Made by a program: the position numbers and the translations under genes
Source of the DNA: Shouchella lonarensis
GTDB lineage: Bacteria > Bacillota > Bacilli > Bacillales > Bacillaceae_D
DNA: 64,000 bases
Reading direction: 5' to 3'
NCBI RefSeq assembly: GCF_900096965.1
Contig: NZ_FMYM01000007.1
Span: forward strand, 62,001 to 126,000
Part shown: piece after piece, positions 63,137 through 64,000 of the stretch
How the letters are laid out: every line of letters begins with the position of its first letter
Position numbering within the stretch: the first letter of the stretch is position 1
Notes under the pieces: model-generated
The model's input: the letters and a program-made list of their open reading frames with translations, nothing else
Told to the model about the DNA's origin: nothing
Database searches by the model: none

Positions 63137-63536
63137 TACGCTACCTCCTTTTTCGAATACAGAACACAGTCGCCAGAAAATTTGATACGAAATAAGGCGG
63201 CGGAGCTGGTTTCTTATCCTTCAAATTGTTTGAAGTAACCTCGTTCATAGTGTACATGTTTATTAGGAAAAGTGAAAGGTGATCGTGTGACAAAAAGCGA
63301 AACATTTTTAAAGCATGGAAAAACGATGACGAGTAAAATAGGCAACGAGCGCTCTTTATGCTATAATTGTACAGTTGTCCAAAGTACAGAACACAGCTGC
63401 TGGTAATCAGCATATCAGATCGGAACATAGCTACCAGAGATCGGCAAACAAAACATAGATGCGGTTTCGTCAATGTTTTCTCTCGAATTTCTTGGTTGTC
63501 TAATTCTGATCTCTGGAATGAGAAGGAGAGAAATGT
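63137..63536. other. typA upstream region and leader
   Basis: 400 bases with no supported gene. It holds a 12-base direct repeat (TACAGAACACAG at 63158-63169 and 63385-63396), an extended -10 promoter for typA, and an inverted repeat in the presumed 5' UTR (CCAGAGATC at 63434-63442, GATCTCTGG at 63508-63516) ending a few bases before the ribosome binding site. Confidence 0.6.
63359..63367 (+). promoter_or_regulatory. Extended -10 promoter of typA
   Basis: TGCTATAAT gives a perfect TATAAT with the extended TG; no good -35 is present. It would yield a leader of about 160 bases. Confidence 0.6.
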
Positions 63537-64000
63537 ATGACTTTACGTGATGATTTACGCAACATCGCCATTATTGCCCACGTTGACCACGGGAAAACAA
63601 CATTGGTGGATGAATTATTGAAGCAATCGGGCACGTTTGCCCAGCATGAAACGGTGCAAGAGCGGGCAATGGACTCGAATGCACTTGAAAAGGAACGTGG
63701 CATTACCATTTTAGCTAAAAATACAGCGATTGATTATCATCAGACGCGTATTAATATTATGGATACTCCAGGTCACGCTGATTTCGGTGGTGAAGTTGAG
63801 CGTATTATGAAAATGGTCGATGGCGTATTGCTCGTCGTTGATGCATATGAAGGCTGTATGCCGCAAACGCGTTTTGTATTGAAGAAGGCATTGGAACAAA
63901 AATTAACGCCTGTGCTCGTTGTGAACAAAATTGATCGCCCAGCAGCACGAGCGAATGAAGTCGTGGATGAAGTGATTGATTTGTTTATTGATTTAGGTGC
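63537..64000 (+). CDS. typA: Translational GTPase TypA/BipA (3' truncated)
   Basis: N-terminal 154 residues of the ribosome-associated GTPase TypA, which aids 50S assembly and stress or cold growth. G1 AHVDHGKTT, the switch I/II pieces EKERGITI and [17 protein letters not shown], and G4 NKIDRP are all present. AGAAGGAGAG lies seven bases before ATG 63537. The gene runs off the right edge. Confidence 0.95.
   Translation, partial: MTLRDDLRNIAIIAHVDHGKTTLVDELLKQSGTFAQHETVQERAMDSNALEKERGITILAKNTAIDYHQTRINIMDTPGHADFGGEVERIMKMVDGVLLVVDAYEGCMPQTRFVLKKALEQKLTPVLVVNKIDRPAARANEVVDEVIDLFIDLG

Overview
The window is chromosomal DNA from a spore-forming member of the Bacillaceae. The evidence is long stretches of Bacillus subtilis-like gene order (ybeY-dgkA-cdd-era-yqzL-recO-glyQS-ccpN-yqfL; dnaG-sigA-cccA-trmK-yqfO; ispH; yqfQ-cshB-nfo-yqfT; znuC-znuB-zur-yqfX-ispG-yqfZ; yqgB, sodA, yqgE, pbpA; rpmG-yqgN; sr1-speA; yktA-yktB-yktC-ylaF-typA), a T-box leader, strong AGGAGG ribosome binding sites with frequent GTG/TTG starts, and a GerA-type germination operon. 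The NhaC antiporter, BCCT carrier and TAXI-TRAP transporter would suit an alkaliphilic or salt-exposed relative (Shouchella/Alkalihalobacillus-like), but that placement is inference.

Layout. 1-14.2 kb: translation, replication and transcription housekeeping genes, all rightward, with a Gly T-box riboswitch before glyQS and the CcpN repressor gene. 14.3-30.5 kb: mixed strands, with isoprenoid genes ispH and ispG, a CarD-like regulator, RNA helicase cshB, endonuclease IV, a histidine-kinase-like protein with a degraded ATP site, a zinc uptake operon with its Zur box and zur gene, and several membrane proteins. 30.7-32.9 kb: a Na/phosphate cotransporter and a five-gene tRNA cluster. 32.9-37.5 kb: the accessory part of the window. 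It holds a possible gene remnant, a leftward two-gene cassette (a secreted protein with an acidic leader and cationic C-terminal half, then a 58-residue two-helix membrane protein), an alkaline phosphatase with a Pho-box-like promoter, and a 15-repeat type I-C CRISPR array with no cas genes in the window. 37.5-50.5 kb: sodA, an Rpn nuclease, yqgE, pbpA behind three successive hairpins, a gerABC operon, and a TAXI-TRAP transporter. 50.5-59.2 kb: two small membrane genes, an unknown protein, a zinc-independent rpmG, yqgN, a ThiF/MoeB protein, NhaC, a BCCT carrier and a lipoprotein deacetylase. 59.2-64 kb: the dual-function RNA SR1 with its SR1P peptide, speA, the ykt genes and the start of typA.

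Regulatory links inside the window. CcpN is encoded at 6.4 kb, and an exact match to its operator lies just upstream of the consensus SR1 promoter at 59.2 kb. In B. subtilis SR1 tunes arginine catabolism, and here too it sits beside the arginine decarboxylase gene. Zur is encoded with the transporter whose promoter carries a Zur-type box, and the L33 gene has lost two zinc-ligand cysteines.

Most promising for new biology: the secreted-protein/membrane-protein cassette at 33.5-34.3 kb, the histidine pseudokinase at 20.1 kb, the orphan CRISPR array, the hairpin stack before pbpA, and the paired small membrane proteins at 50.5-51.4 kb. No single, unmistakably novel multi-gene system is visible.
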